A stretch of 64,000 bases of DNA from positions 186,001 through 250,000 of the forward strand of contig NW_026870535.1 of assembly GCF_963576545.1 (NCBI RefSeq), written 5' to 3'. This document shows positions 35,101 to 47,300 of this stretch, in pieces. The first letter of the stretch is position 1, and each line of letters begins with the position of its first letter. Source of the DNA: Limanda limanda (taxonomy: Eukaryota > Chordata > Actinopteri > Pleuronectiformes > Pleuronectidae). The notes beneath the pieces were generated by a model. It made no database searches. It was not told the origin of the DNA and saw only the letters and a program-made list of their open reading frames with translations. Both the position numbers and the translations under genes were made by a program.

Positions 35101-36900
35101 TTATGTCCCTGTTTCCAGCGCTTTTCTGACACTGGAGCTGATATGTGATGAAAAACTCAAAAAGTTAACCATTGCTTCCAAAAAAGGCTTATCTCCCCGT
35201 TTCGAGCTTTTTAGTGACATTTGGGATGATGTGTGATGAAAAATTCAAGAATTTAACCATTTCTTCCAAAAAAAGGCATATCTCCCTGTTTCCAGCGCTT
35301 TTCTGACACTGGAGCTGATATGTGATGAAAAAGTCAAAATGTTAACCATTTCTTCCAACAAAGGCTTATGTCCCTGTTTCCAGCGCTTTTCTGACACTTG
35401 GGCTGATATGTGATGAAAAAGTCAAAATGTTAACCATTGATTCCAAAAAAGGTTTATTTCCCCGTTTCCAGCTGTTTAGTGACATTTGGGATGATGTGTG
35501 ATGAAAAATTCAAGAATTTAACCATTTCTTCCAAAAAAGGCATATCTCCCTGTTTCCAGCGCTTTTCTGACACTGGAGCTGATATGTGATGAAAAACTCA
35601 AAATGTTAACCATTGCTTCCAAAAAAGGCTTATCTCCCCGTTTCGAGCTTTTTAGTGACATTTGGGATGATGTGTGATGAAAAATTCAAGAATTTAACCA
35701 TTTCTTCCAAAAAAAGGCATATCTCCCTGTTTCCAGCGCTTTTCTGACACTGGAGCTGATATGTGATGAAAAAGTCAAAATGTTAACCATTTCTTCCAAA
35801 AAAGGCTTATGTCCCTGTTTCCAGCGCTTTTCTGACACTTGGGCTGATATGTGATGAAAAAGTCAAAATGTTAACCATTGATTCCAAAAAAGGCTTATTT
35901 CCCCGTTTCCAGCTGTTTAGTGACATTTGGGATGATGTGTGATGAAAAATTCAAGAATTTAACCATTTCTTCCAAAAAAAGGCATATCTCCCTGTTTCCA
36001 GCGCTTTTCTGACACTGGAGCTGATATGTGATGAAAAAGTCAAAATGTTAACCATTTCTTCCAAAAAAGGCTTATTTCCCCGTTTCCAGCTGTTTAGTGA
36101 CATTTGGGATGATGTGTGATGAAAAATTCAAGAATTTAACCATTTCTTCCAAAAAAGGCATATCTCCCTGTTTCCAGCGCTTTTCTGACACTGGAGCTGA
36201 TATGTGATGAAAAAGTGAAAATGTTAACCATTGCTTCCAAAAAAGGCTTATGTCCCTGTTTCCAGCGCTTTTCTGACACTGGAGCTGATATGTGATGAAA
36301 AAGTCAAAATGTTAACCATTGCTTCCAAAAAAGGCTTATGTCCCTGTTTCCAGCGCTTTTCTGACACTGGAGCTGATATGTGATGAAAAACTCAAAAAGT
36401 TAACCATTGCTTCCAAAAAAGGCTTATCTCCCCGTTTCGAGCTTTTTAGTGACATTTGGGATGATGTGTGATGAAAAATTCAAGAATTTAACCATTTCTT
36501 CCAAAAAAAGGCATATCTGCCTGTTTCCAGCGCTTTTCTGACACTGGAGCTGATATGTGATGAAAAAGTCAAAATGTTAACCATTTCTTCCAAAAAGGCT
36601 TATGTCCCTGTTTCCAGCGCTTTTCTGACACTTGGGCTGATATGTGATGAAAAAGTCAAAATGTTAACCATTGATTCCAAAAAAGGCTTATTTCCCCGTT
36701 TCCAGCTGTTTAGTGACATTTGGGATGATGTGTGATGAAAAATTCAAGAATTTAACCATTTCTTCCAAAAAAGGCATATCTCCCTGTTTCCAGCGCTTTT
36801 CTGACACTGGAGCTGATATGTGATGAAAAAGTCAAAATGTTAACCATTGCTTCCAAAAAAGGCTTATCTCCCCGTTTCCAGCTGTTTAGTGACATTTGGG
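35101..36900 (+). repeat. Sat2 subfamily with CGAGCTTTTTAG alpha monomers (441/794 bp periods)
   Basis: Alpha monomers reading GTTTCGAGCTTTTTAGTG lie at 35,203, 35,644 and 36,438, spacing 441 bp (five monomers) and 794 bp (nine monomers). They are accompanied by CCATTGATTCC and CTTATTTCCCCG monomers near 35,437, 35,877 and 36,670. These variants were not noticed elsewhere in the window, so this is a locally amplified subfamily. Confidence 0.75.
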
Positions 36901-37799
36901 ATGATGTGTGATGAAAAATTCAAGAATTTAACCATTTCTTCCAAAAAAAGGCATATCTCCCTGTTTCCAGCACTTTTCTGACACTGGAGCTGATATGTGA
37001 TGAAAAAGTCAAAATGTTAACCATTGCTTCCAAAAAAGGCTTATCTCCCTGTTTCCAGCGCTTTTCTGACACTTGGGCTGATATGTGATGAAAAAGTCAA
37101 AATGTTAACAATTGCTTCCAAAAAGGCTTATCTCCCCGTTTCCAGCTGTTTAGTGACATTTGGGATGATATGTGATGAAAAATTCAAGAATTTAACCATT
37201 TCTTCCAAAAAAGGCTTATCTCCCTGTTTCCTGCGCTTTTCCGACACTTGGGCTGACATGTGATGAAAAAGTCAGACATCTTAATCAATGCTTCCAAAAA
37301 AGGCTTATCTCCTTGTTTCCAGCTGTTTAGTGACATTTGGGATGATGTGTGATGAAAAATTCAAGAATTTAACCATTTCTTCCAAAAAAGGCATATCTCC
37401 CTGTTTCCAGCGCTTTTCTGACACTGGAGCTGATATGTGATGAAAAAGTCAAAATGTTAACCATTGCTTCCAAAAAAGGCTTATCTCACCGTTTCCAGCT
37501 GTTAAGTGACATTTGGGATGATGTGTGATGAAAAATTCAAGAATTCAACCATTTCTTCCAAAAAAAAGGCATATCTCCCTGTTTCCAGCGCTTTTCTGAC
37601 ACTGGAGCTGATATGTGATGAAAAAGTCAAAATGTTAACCATTTCTTCCAAAAAAGGCTTATGTCCCTGTTTCCAGCGCTTTTCTGACACTTGGGCTGAT
37701 ATGTGATGAAAAAGTCAAAATGTTAACCATTGCTTCCAAAAAAGGCTTATCTCCCCATTTCCAGCTTTTTAGTGACATTTGGGATGATGTGTGATGAAA

Positions 37800-40700
37800 A
37801 ATTCAAGAATATAACCATTTCTTCCAAAAAAGGCTTATCTCCCTGTTTCCTGCGCTTTTCTGAAACTAGAGCTGATATGTGATGAAAAGTCAGAAATCTT
37901 AATCAATGCTTCCAAAAAAGGCTTATCTCCCCGTTTCCAGCTGTTTAGTGACATTTGGGATGATGTGTGATGAAAAATTCAAGAATTTTAACCATTTCTT
38001 CCAAAAAAGGCTTATCTCCCTGTTTCCAGCGCTTTTCTGACACTTGGGCTGACATGTGATGAAAAAGTCAGACATCTTAATCAATGCTTCCAAAAAAGGC
38101 TTATCTCCCCGTTTCCAGCTGTTTAGTGACATTTGGGATGACGTGTGGTGAAAAATTCAAGAATTTAACAATTTCTTCCAAAAAAAGGCATATCTCCCTG
38201 TTTCCAGCGCCTTTTCTGACACTGGAGCTGATATGTGATGAAAAAGTCAAATGTTAACCATTGCTTCCAAAAAAGGCTTATCTCCCCGTTTCCAGCTGTT
38301 TAGTGACATTTGGGATGATGTGTGATGAAAAAGTCAAAATGTTAACCATTTCTTCCAAAAAAGCCTTATGTCCCTGTTTCCAGCGCTTTTCTGACACTGG
38401 GCTGATATGTGATGAAAAAGTCAAAATGTTAACCATTGCTTCCAAAAAAGACTTATCTCCCCGTTTCCAGCTGTTTAGTGACATTTGGGATGATGTTTGA
38501 TGAAAAATTCAAGAATTTAACCATTTCTTCCAAAAAAGGCTTATCTCCCTGTTTCCTGCGCTTTTCTGACACTTGGGCTGACATGTGATGAAAAAGTCAG
38601 AATGTTAACCATTGCTTCCAAAAAAGGCTTATCTCCCCGTTTCCAGCTGTTTAGTGACATTTGGGATGATGTGTGATGAAAAATTCAAGAATTTTAACCA
38701 TTTCTTCCAAAAAAAGCATATCTCCCTGTTTCCAGCGCTTTTCTGACACTGGAGCTGATATGTGATTAAAAGTCAAAATGTTAACCATTGCTTCAAAAAA
38801 GGCTTATCTCCCCGTTTCCAGCTGTTTAGTGACATTTGGGATGATGTGTGATGAAAAATTCAAGAATTTAACCATTTTCTTCCAAAAAAGGCTTATCTCC
38901 CTGTTTCCTGCGCTTTTCTGACACTTGGGCTGACATGTGATGAAAAAGTCAGACATGATAATCAATGCTTCCAAAAAAGGCTTATCTCCCCGTTTCCAGC
39001 TGTTTAGTGACATTTGGGATGACGTGTGATGAAAAATTCAAGCATTTAACAATTTCTTCCAAAAAAGGCTTATCTCCCCGTTTCCAGCTGTTTAGTGACA
39101 TTTGGGATGATGTGTGAATGAAAAATTCAAGAATTTAACCATTTCTTCCAAAAAAGGCTTATCTCCCTGTTTCCAGCGCTTTTCTGACACTGGAGCTGAT
39201 ATGTGATTAAAAAGTCAAAATGTTAACCATTGCTTCCAAAAAAGGCTTATCTCCCCGTTTCCAGCTGTTTAGTGACATTTGGGATGATGTGTGATGAAAA
39301 ATTCAAGAATTTAACCATTTCTTCCAAAAAAAGGCATATCTCCCTGTTTCCAGCGCTTTTCTGACACTAGAGCTGATATGTGATGAAAAAGTCAAAATGT
39401 TAACCATTTCTTCCAAAAAAGGCTTATGTCCCTGTTTCCAGCGCTTTAATGACACTTGGGCTGATATATGATGAAAAAGTCAAAATGTTAACCATTGCTT
39501 CCAAAAAAGGCTTATCTCCACGTTTCCAGCTGTTTAGTGACATTTGGGATGATGTGTGATGAAAAATTCAAGAATTGAACCATTCTTCCAAAAAAAGGCT
39601 TATGTCCTTGTTTCCAGCGCTTTTCTACACTGGAGCTGATATGTGATGAAAAAGTCAAAATGTTAACCATTTCTTCCAAAAAAGGCTTATGTCCCTGTTT
39701 TCCAGCGCTTTTAATGACACTTGGGCTGATATATGATGAAAAAGTCAAAATGTTAACCATTGCTTCCAAAAAAGGCTTATCTCCACGTTTCCAGCTGTTT
39801 AGTGACATTTGGGATGATGTGTGATGAAAAATTCAAGAATTTAACCATTTCTTCCAAAAAAGGCATATCTCCCTGTTTCCAGCGCTTTTCTGACACTGGA
39901 GCTGATATGTGATGAAAAAGTCAAAATGTTAACCATTGCTTCCAAAAAAGGCTTATCTCCCCGTTTCCAGCTGTTAAGTGACATTTGGGATGATGTGTGA
40001 TGAAAATTCAAGAATTTAACCATTTCTTCCAAAAAAGGCTTATCTCCCTGTTTCCTGCGCTTTTGTGACACTTGGGCTGACATGTGATGAAAAAGTCAGA
40101 ATGTTAACCATTGCTTCCAAAAAGGCTTATCTCCCGTTTTCCAGCTGTTTAGTGACATTTGGGATGATGTGTGATGAAAAATTCAAGAATTTAACCATTT
40201 CTTCCAAAAAGGCATATCTCCCTGTTTCCAGCGCTTTTCTGACACTGGAGCTGATATGTGATGAAAAAGTCAAAATGTTAACCATTGCTTCCAAAAAAGG
40301 CTTATCTCCCCGTTTCCAGCTGTTGAGTGACATTTGGGATGATGTGTGATGAAAAATTCAAGAATTTAACCATTTCTTCCAAAAAAAGGCATATCTCCTG
40401 TTTCCAGCACTTTTCTGACACTGGAGCTGATATGTGATGAAAAAGTCAAAATGTTAACCATTGCTTCCAAAAAAGGCTTATCTCCCTGTTTCCAGCGCTT
40501 TTCTGACACTTGGGCTGATATGTGATGAAAAAGTCAAAATGTTAACAATTGCTTCCAAAAAAGGCTTATCTCCACGTTTCCAGCTGTTTAGTGACATTTG
40601 GGATGATGTGTGATGAAAAATTCAAGAATTTAACCATTTCTTCAAAAAAGGCTTATCTCCCTGTTTCCTGCGCTTTTCTGACACTTGGGCTGACATGTGA

Positions 40701-43700
40701 TGAAAAAGTCCAGACATCTTAATCAATGCTCCAAAAAAGGCTTATCTCCCCGTTTCCAGCTGTTTAGTGACATTTGGGATGATGTGTGATGAAAAATTCA
40801 AGAATTTTAACCATTTCTTCCAAAAAAGGCATATCTCCCTGTTTCCAGCGCTTTTCTGACACTGGAGCTGATATGTGATGAAAAAGTCAAAATGTTAACC
40901 ATTGCTTCCAAAAAAGGCTTATCTCCCCGTTTCCAGCTGTTTAGTGACATTTGGGATGATGTGTGATGAAAAATTCAAGAATTTAACCATTTCTTCAAAA
41001 AAAGGCTTATCTCCCTGTTTCCTGCGCTTTTCTGACACTTGGGCTGACATGTGATGAAAAAGTCAGAATGTTAACCATTGCTTCCAAAAAAGGCTTATCT
41101 CCCCCGTTTCCAGCTGTTTAGTGACATTTGGGATGATGTGTGATGAAAAGTTCAAGAATTTAACCATTTCTTCCAAAAAAAGGCTTATGTCCTTGTTTTC
41201 AGCGCTTTTCTGACACTGGAGCTGATATGTGATGAAAAAGTCAAAATGTTAACCATTTCTTCCAAAAAAGGCTTATGTCCCCCTGTTTCCAGCGCTTTAA
41301 TGACACTTGGGCTGATATGTGATGAAAAAGTCAAAATGTTAACCATTGCTTCCAAAAAAGGCTTATCTCCCCGTTTCCAGCTGTTTAGTGACATTTGGGA
41401 TGATGTGTGATGAAAAATTCAAGAATTTAACCATTTCTTCCAAAAAAGCATATCTCCCTGTTTCCAGCGCTTTTCTGACACTGGAGCTGATATGTGATGA
41501 AAAAGTCAAAATGTTAACCATGCTTCCAAAAAAGGCTTATCTCCCCGTTTCCAGCTGTTAGTGACATTTGGGATGATGTGTGATGAAAAATTCAAGAATT
41601 TAACCATTTCTTCCAAAAAAAGGCATATCTCCCTGTTTCCAGCGCTTTTCTGACACTAGAGCTGATATGTGATGAAAAAGTCAGAAATCTTAATCAATGC
41701 TTCCAAAAAAGGCTTATCTCCCCGTTTCCAGCTGTTAAGTGACATTTGGGATGATGTGTGATGAAAAATTCAAGAATTTAACCATTTCTTCCAAAAAAGG
41801 CATATCTCCCTGTTTCCAGCGCTTTTCTGACACTGGAGCTGATATGTGATGAAAAAGTCAAAATGTTAACCATTGCTTCCAAAAAAGGCTTATCTCCCTG
41901 TTTCCAGCGCTTTTCTGACACTTGGGCTGATATGTGATGAAAAAGTCAAAATGTTAACAATTGCTTCCAAAAAAGGCTTATCTCCCCGTTTCCAGCTGTT
42001 TAGTGACATTTGGGATGATGTGTGATGAAAAATTCAAGAATTTAAACCATTTCTTCCAAAAAAGGCTTATCTCCCTGTTTCCTGCGTTTTTCTGACACTT
42101 GGGCTGACATGTGATGAAAAAGTCAGACATCTTAATCAATGCTTCCAAAAAAGGCTTATCTCCCCGTTTCCAGCTGTTTAGTGACATTTGGGATGATGTG
42201 TGATGAAAAATTCAAGAATTTAACCATTTCTTCCAAAAAAAGGCATATCTCCCTGTTTCCAGCGCTTTTCTGACACTGGAGCTGATATGTGATGAAAAAG
42301 TCAAAATGTTAACCATTGCTTCCAAAAAAGGCTTATCTCACCGTTTCCAGCTGTTAAGTGACATTTGGGATGATGTGTGATGAAAAATTCAAGAATTTAA
42401 CCATTTCTTCCCAAAAAAGGCTTATCTCCCTGTTTCCTGCGCTTTTCTGACACTTGGGCTAACATGTGATGAAAAAGTCAGAATGTTAACCATTGCTTCC
42501 AAAAAAGGCTTATCTCCCCGTTTCCAGCTGTTTAGTGACATTTGGGATGATGTGTGATGAAAAATTCAAGAATTTAACCATTTCTTCCAAAAAAGGCTTA
42601 TCTCCCTGTTTCCAGCGCTTTTCTGACACTGGAGCTGATTTGTGATTAAAAAGTCAAAATGTTAACCATTGCTTCCAAAAAAGGCTTATCTCCCCGTTTC
42701 CAGCTGTTTAGTGACATTTGGGATGATGTGTGATGAAAAAGTCAAGAATTTAACCATTTCTTCCAAAAATGGCTTATCTCCCTGTTTCCAGCGCTTTTCT
42801 GACACTGGAGCTGATATGTGATGAAAAAGTCAAAATGTTAACCATTGCTTCCAAAAAAGGCTTATCTCACCGTTTCCAGCTGTTAAGTGACATTTGGGAT
42901 GATGTGTGATGAAAAATTCAAGAATTTAACCATTTCTTCCAAAAAAGGCTTATCTCCCTGTTTCCTGCGCTTTTCTGACACTTGGGCTAACATGTGATGA
43001 AAAAGTCAGAATGTTAACCATTGCTTTCCAAAAAAGGCTTATCTCCCCGTTTCCAGCTGTTTAGTGACATTTGGGATGATGTGTGATGAAAAATTCAAGA
43101 ATTTAACCATTTCTTCCAAAAAAGGCTTATCTCCCTGTTTCCAGCGCTTTTCTGACACTGGAGCTGATTTGTGATTAAAAAGTCAAAATGTTAACCATTG
43201 CTTCCAAAAAAGGCTTATCTCCCCGTTTCCAGCTGTTTAGTGACATTTGGGATGATGTGTGATGAAAAAGTCAAGAATTTAACCATTTCTTCCAAAATGG
43301 CTTATCTCCCTGTTTCCAGCGCTTTTCTGACACTTGGGCTGACATGTGATGAAAAAGTCAGAAATCTTAATCAATGCTTCCAAAAAAGGCTTATCTCCCC
43401 GTTTCCAGCTGTTTAGTGACATTAGGGATGATGTGTGATGAAAAATTCAAGAATTTAACCTTTTCTTCCAAAAAAAGGCATATCTGCCTGTTTCCAGCGC
43501 TTTTCTGACACTGGAGCTGATATCTGATGAAAAAGTCAAAATGTTAACCATTGCTTCCAAAAAAGGCTTATCTCCCCGTTTCCAGCTGTTTAGTGACATT
43601 TGGGATGATGTGTGATGAAAAATTCAAGAATTTAACCATTTCTTCCAAAAAAAGGCATATCTCCCTGTTTCCAGCGCTTTTCTGACACTGGAGCTGATAT

Positions 43701-44000
43701 GTGATGAAAAAGTCAAAATGTTAACCATTGCTTCCAAAAAAGGCTTATCTCCCTGTTTCCAGCGCTTTTCTGACACTTGGGCTGATATGTGATGAAAAAG
43801 TCAAAATGTTAACAATTGCTTCCAAAAAAGGCTTATCTCCCCGTTTCCAGCTGTTTAGTGACATTTGGGATGATGTGTGATGAAAAATTCAAGAATTTAA
43901 CCATTTCTTCCAAAAAAAGGCATATCTTCCCTGTTTCCAGCGCTTTTCTGACACTGGAGCTATATGTGATGAAAAAGTCAAATGTTAACCATTGCTTCCA
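37800..44000 (+). repeat. Sat2 indel-dense tract (possible low-quality consensus)
   Basis: Single-base insertions and deletions, mainly in A, T or C runs, are far denser here than elsewhere. Examples: GATGAAAAGTCAG near 37,880, AATTTTAACC near 37,985, AGCGCCTTTTC near 38,206, CTTCAAAAAAGGC near 38,792, TTTTCTACACTGG near 39,621, CTCCCGTTTTCC near 40,131, GTCCAGACATC near 40,709, CTCCCCCGTTT near 41,099, GTCCCCCTGTTT near 41,277 and ATCTTCCCTG near 43,924. A related copy at 44.3-49.4 kb largely lacks them. Confidence 0.75.
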
Positions 44001-44290
44001 AAAAAGGCTTATCTCACCGTTTCCAGCTGTTAAGTGACATTTGGGATGATGTGTGATGAAAAATTCAAGAATTTAACCATTTCTTCCAAAAAAGGCTTAT
44101 CTCCCTGTTTCCTGCGCTTTTCTGACACTTGGGCTAACATGTGATGAAAAAGTCAGAATGTTAACCATTGCTTCCAAAAAAGGCTTATCTCCCCGTTTCC
44201 AGCTGTTTAGTGACATTTGGGATGATGTGTGATGAAAAATTCAAGAATTTAACCATTTCTTCCAAAAAAGGCTTATCTCCCTGTTTCCAG
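39841..44290 (+). repeat. Sat2 4.5-kb duplication, copy 1
   Basis: Aligns with 44,341-49,405. The offset is exactly 4,500 bp at the left (39,841/44,341; AATGCTCCAAAA at 40,725/45,225) and about 5,115 bp from 41.1 kb onward (CTGATTTGTGATTAAAAAG near 42,635/47,750; ATTAGGGATG near 43,421/48,536; GATATCTGATG near 43,519/48,634). Copy 1 lacks about 615 bp (seven monomers) present near 45.6-46.2 kb in copy 2. Confidence 0.78.
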
Positions 44291-44340
44291 CTGTTTAGTG
44301 ACATTTGGGATGATGTGTGATGAAAAATTCAAGAATTTAA

Positions 44341-47300
44341 CCATTTCTTCCAAAAAAGGCATATCTCCCTGTTTCCAGCGCTTTTCTGACACTGGAGCTG
44401 ATATGTGATGAAAAAGTCAAAATGTTAACCATTGCTTCCAAAAAAGGCTTATCTCCCCGTTTCCAGCTGTTAAGTGACATTTGGGATGATGTGTGAATGA
44501 AAAATTCAAGAATTTAACCATTTCTTCCAAAAAAGGCTTATCTCCCTGTTTCCTGCGCTTTTGTGACACTTGGGCTGACATGTGATTAAAAAGTCAGAAT
44601 GTTAACCATTGCTTCCAAAAAGGCTTATCTCCCCGTTTCCAGCTGTTTAGTGACATTTGGGATGATGTGTGATGAAAAATTCAAGAATTTAACCATTTCT
44701 TCCAAAAAAGGCATATCTCCCTGTTTCCAGCGCTTTTCTGACACTGGAGCTGATATGTGATGAAAAAGTCAAAATGTTAACCATTGCTTCCAAAAAAGGC
44801 TTATCTCCCCGTTTCCAGCTGTTGAGTGACATTTGGGATGATGTGTGATGAAAAATTCAAGAATTTAACCATTTCTTCCAAAAAAAGGCATATCTCCCTG
44901 TTTCCAGCACTTTTCTGACACTGGAGCTGATATGTGATGAAAAAGTCAAAATGTTAACCATTGCTTCCAAAAAAGGCTTATCTCCCTGTTTCCAGCGCTT
45001 TTCTGACACTTGGGCTGATATGTGATGAAAAAGTCAAAATGTTAACAATTGCTTCCAAAAAAGGCTTATCTCCACGTTTCCAGCTGTTTAGTGACATTTG
45101 GGATGATGTGTGATGAAAAATTCAAGAATTTAACCATTTCTTCCAAAAAAGGCTTATCTCCCTGTTTCCTGCGCTTTTCTGACACTTGGGCTGACATGTG
45201 ATGAAAAAGTCAGACATCTTAATCAATGCTCCAAAAAAGGCTTATCTCCCCGTTTCCAGCTGTTTAGTGACATTTGGGATGATGTGTGATGAAAAATTCA
45301 AGAATTTAACCATTTCTTCCAAAAAAGGCATATCTCCCTGTTTCCAGCGCTTTTCTGACACTGGAGCTGATATGTGATGAAAAAGTCAAAATGTTAACCA
45401 TTGCTTCCAAAAAAGGCTTATCTCCCCGTTTCCAGCTGTTTAGTGACATTTGGGATGATGTGTGATGAAAAATTCAAGAATTTAACCATTTCTTCAAAAA
45501 AAGGCTTATCTCCCTGTTTCCTGCGCTTTTCTGACACTTGGGCTGACATGTGATGAAAAAGTCAGAATGTTAACCATTGCTTCCAAAAAAGGCTTATCTC
45601 CCCGTTTCCAGCTGTTTAGTGACATGTGGGATGAAGTGTGATGAAAAATTCAAAAATTTAACCATTTCTTCCAAAAAAGGCATATCTCCCTGTTTCCAGC
45701 ACTTTTCTGACACTGGAGCTGATATGTGATGAAAAAGTCAAAATGTTAACCATTGCTTCCAAAAAACGCTTATCTCCCTGTTTCCAGCTGTTTAGTGACA
45801 TTTGGGATGATGTTTGATGAAAAATTCAAGAATTTAACCATTTCTTCAAAAAAAGGCTTATCTCCCTGTTTCCAGCGCTTTTCTGACACTTGGGCTGACA
45901 TGTGATGAAAAAGTCAGAAATCTTAATCAATGCTTCCAAAAAAGGCTTATCTCCCCGTTTCCAGCTGTTTAGTGACATTTGGGATGATGTGTGATGAAAA
46001 ATTCAAGAATTTAACCATTTCTTCCAAAAAAGGCATATCTCCCTGTTTCCAGCACTTTTCTGACACTGGAGCTGATATGTGATGAAAAAGTCAAAATGTT
46101 AACCATTGCTTCCAAAAAACGCTTATCTCCCTGTTTCCAGCGCTTTTCTGACACTTGGGCTGATTTGTGGTGAAAAAGTCAGACATCTTTATCAATGCTT
46201 CCAAAAAAGGCTTATCTCCCCGTTTCCAGCTGTGTAGTGACATTTGGGATGATGTGTGATGAAAAGTTCAAGAATTTAACCATTTCTTCCAAAAAAAGGC
46301 TTATGTCCTTGTTTCCAGCGCTTTTCTGACACTGGAGCTGATATGTGATGAAAAAGTCAAAATGTTAACCATTTCTTCCAAAAAAGGCTTATGTCCCTGT
46401 TTCCAGCGCTTTAATGACACTTGGGCTGATATGTGATGAAAAAGTCAAAATGTTAACCATTGCTTCCAAAAAAGGCTTATCTCCCCGTTTCCAGCTGTTT
46501 AGTGACATTTGGGATGATGTGTGATGAAAAATTCAAGAATTTAACCATTTCTTCCAAAAAAGGCATATCTCCCTGTTTCCAGCGCTTTTCTGACACTGGA
46601 GCTGATATGTGATGAAAAAGTCAAAATGTTAACCATTGCTTCCAAAAAAGGCTTATCTCCCCGTTTCCAGCTGTTTAGTGACATTTGGGATGATGTGTGA
46701 TGAAAAATTCAAGAATTTAACCATTTCTTCCAAAAAAAGGCATATCTCCCTGTTTCCAGCGCTTTTCTGACACTAGAGCTGATATGTGATGAAAAAGTCA
46801 GAAATCTTAATCAATGCTTCCAAAAAAGGCTTATCTCCCCGTTTCCAGCTGTTAAGTGACAATTGGGATGATGTGTGATGAAAAATTCAAGAATTTAACC
46901 ATTTCTTCCAAAAAAGGCATATCTCCCTGTTTCCAGCGCTTTTCTGACACTGGAGCTGATATGTGATGAAAAAGTCAAAATGTTAACCATTGCTTCCAAA
47001 AAAGGCTTATCTCCCTGTTTCCAGCGCTTTTCTGACACTTGGGCTGATATGTGATGAAAAAGTCAAAATGTTAACAATTGCTTCCAAAAAAGGCTTATCT
47101 CCCCGTTTCCAGCTGTTTAGTGACATTTGGGATGATGTGTGATGAAAAATTCAAGAATTTAACCATTTCTTCCAAAAAAGGCTTATCTCCCTGTTTCCTG
47201 CGTTTTTCTGACACTTGGGCTGACATGTGATGAAAAAGTCAGACATCTTAATCAATGCTTCCAAAAAAGGCTTATCTCCCCGTTTCCAGCTGTTTAGTGA

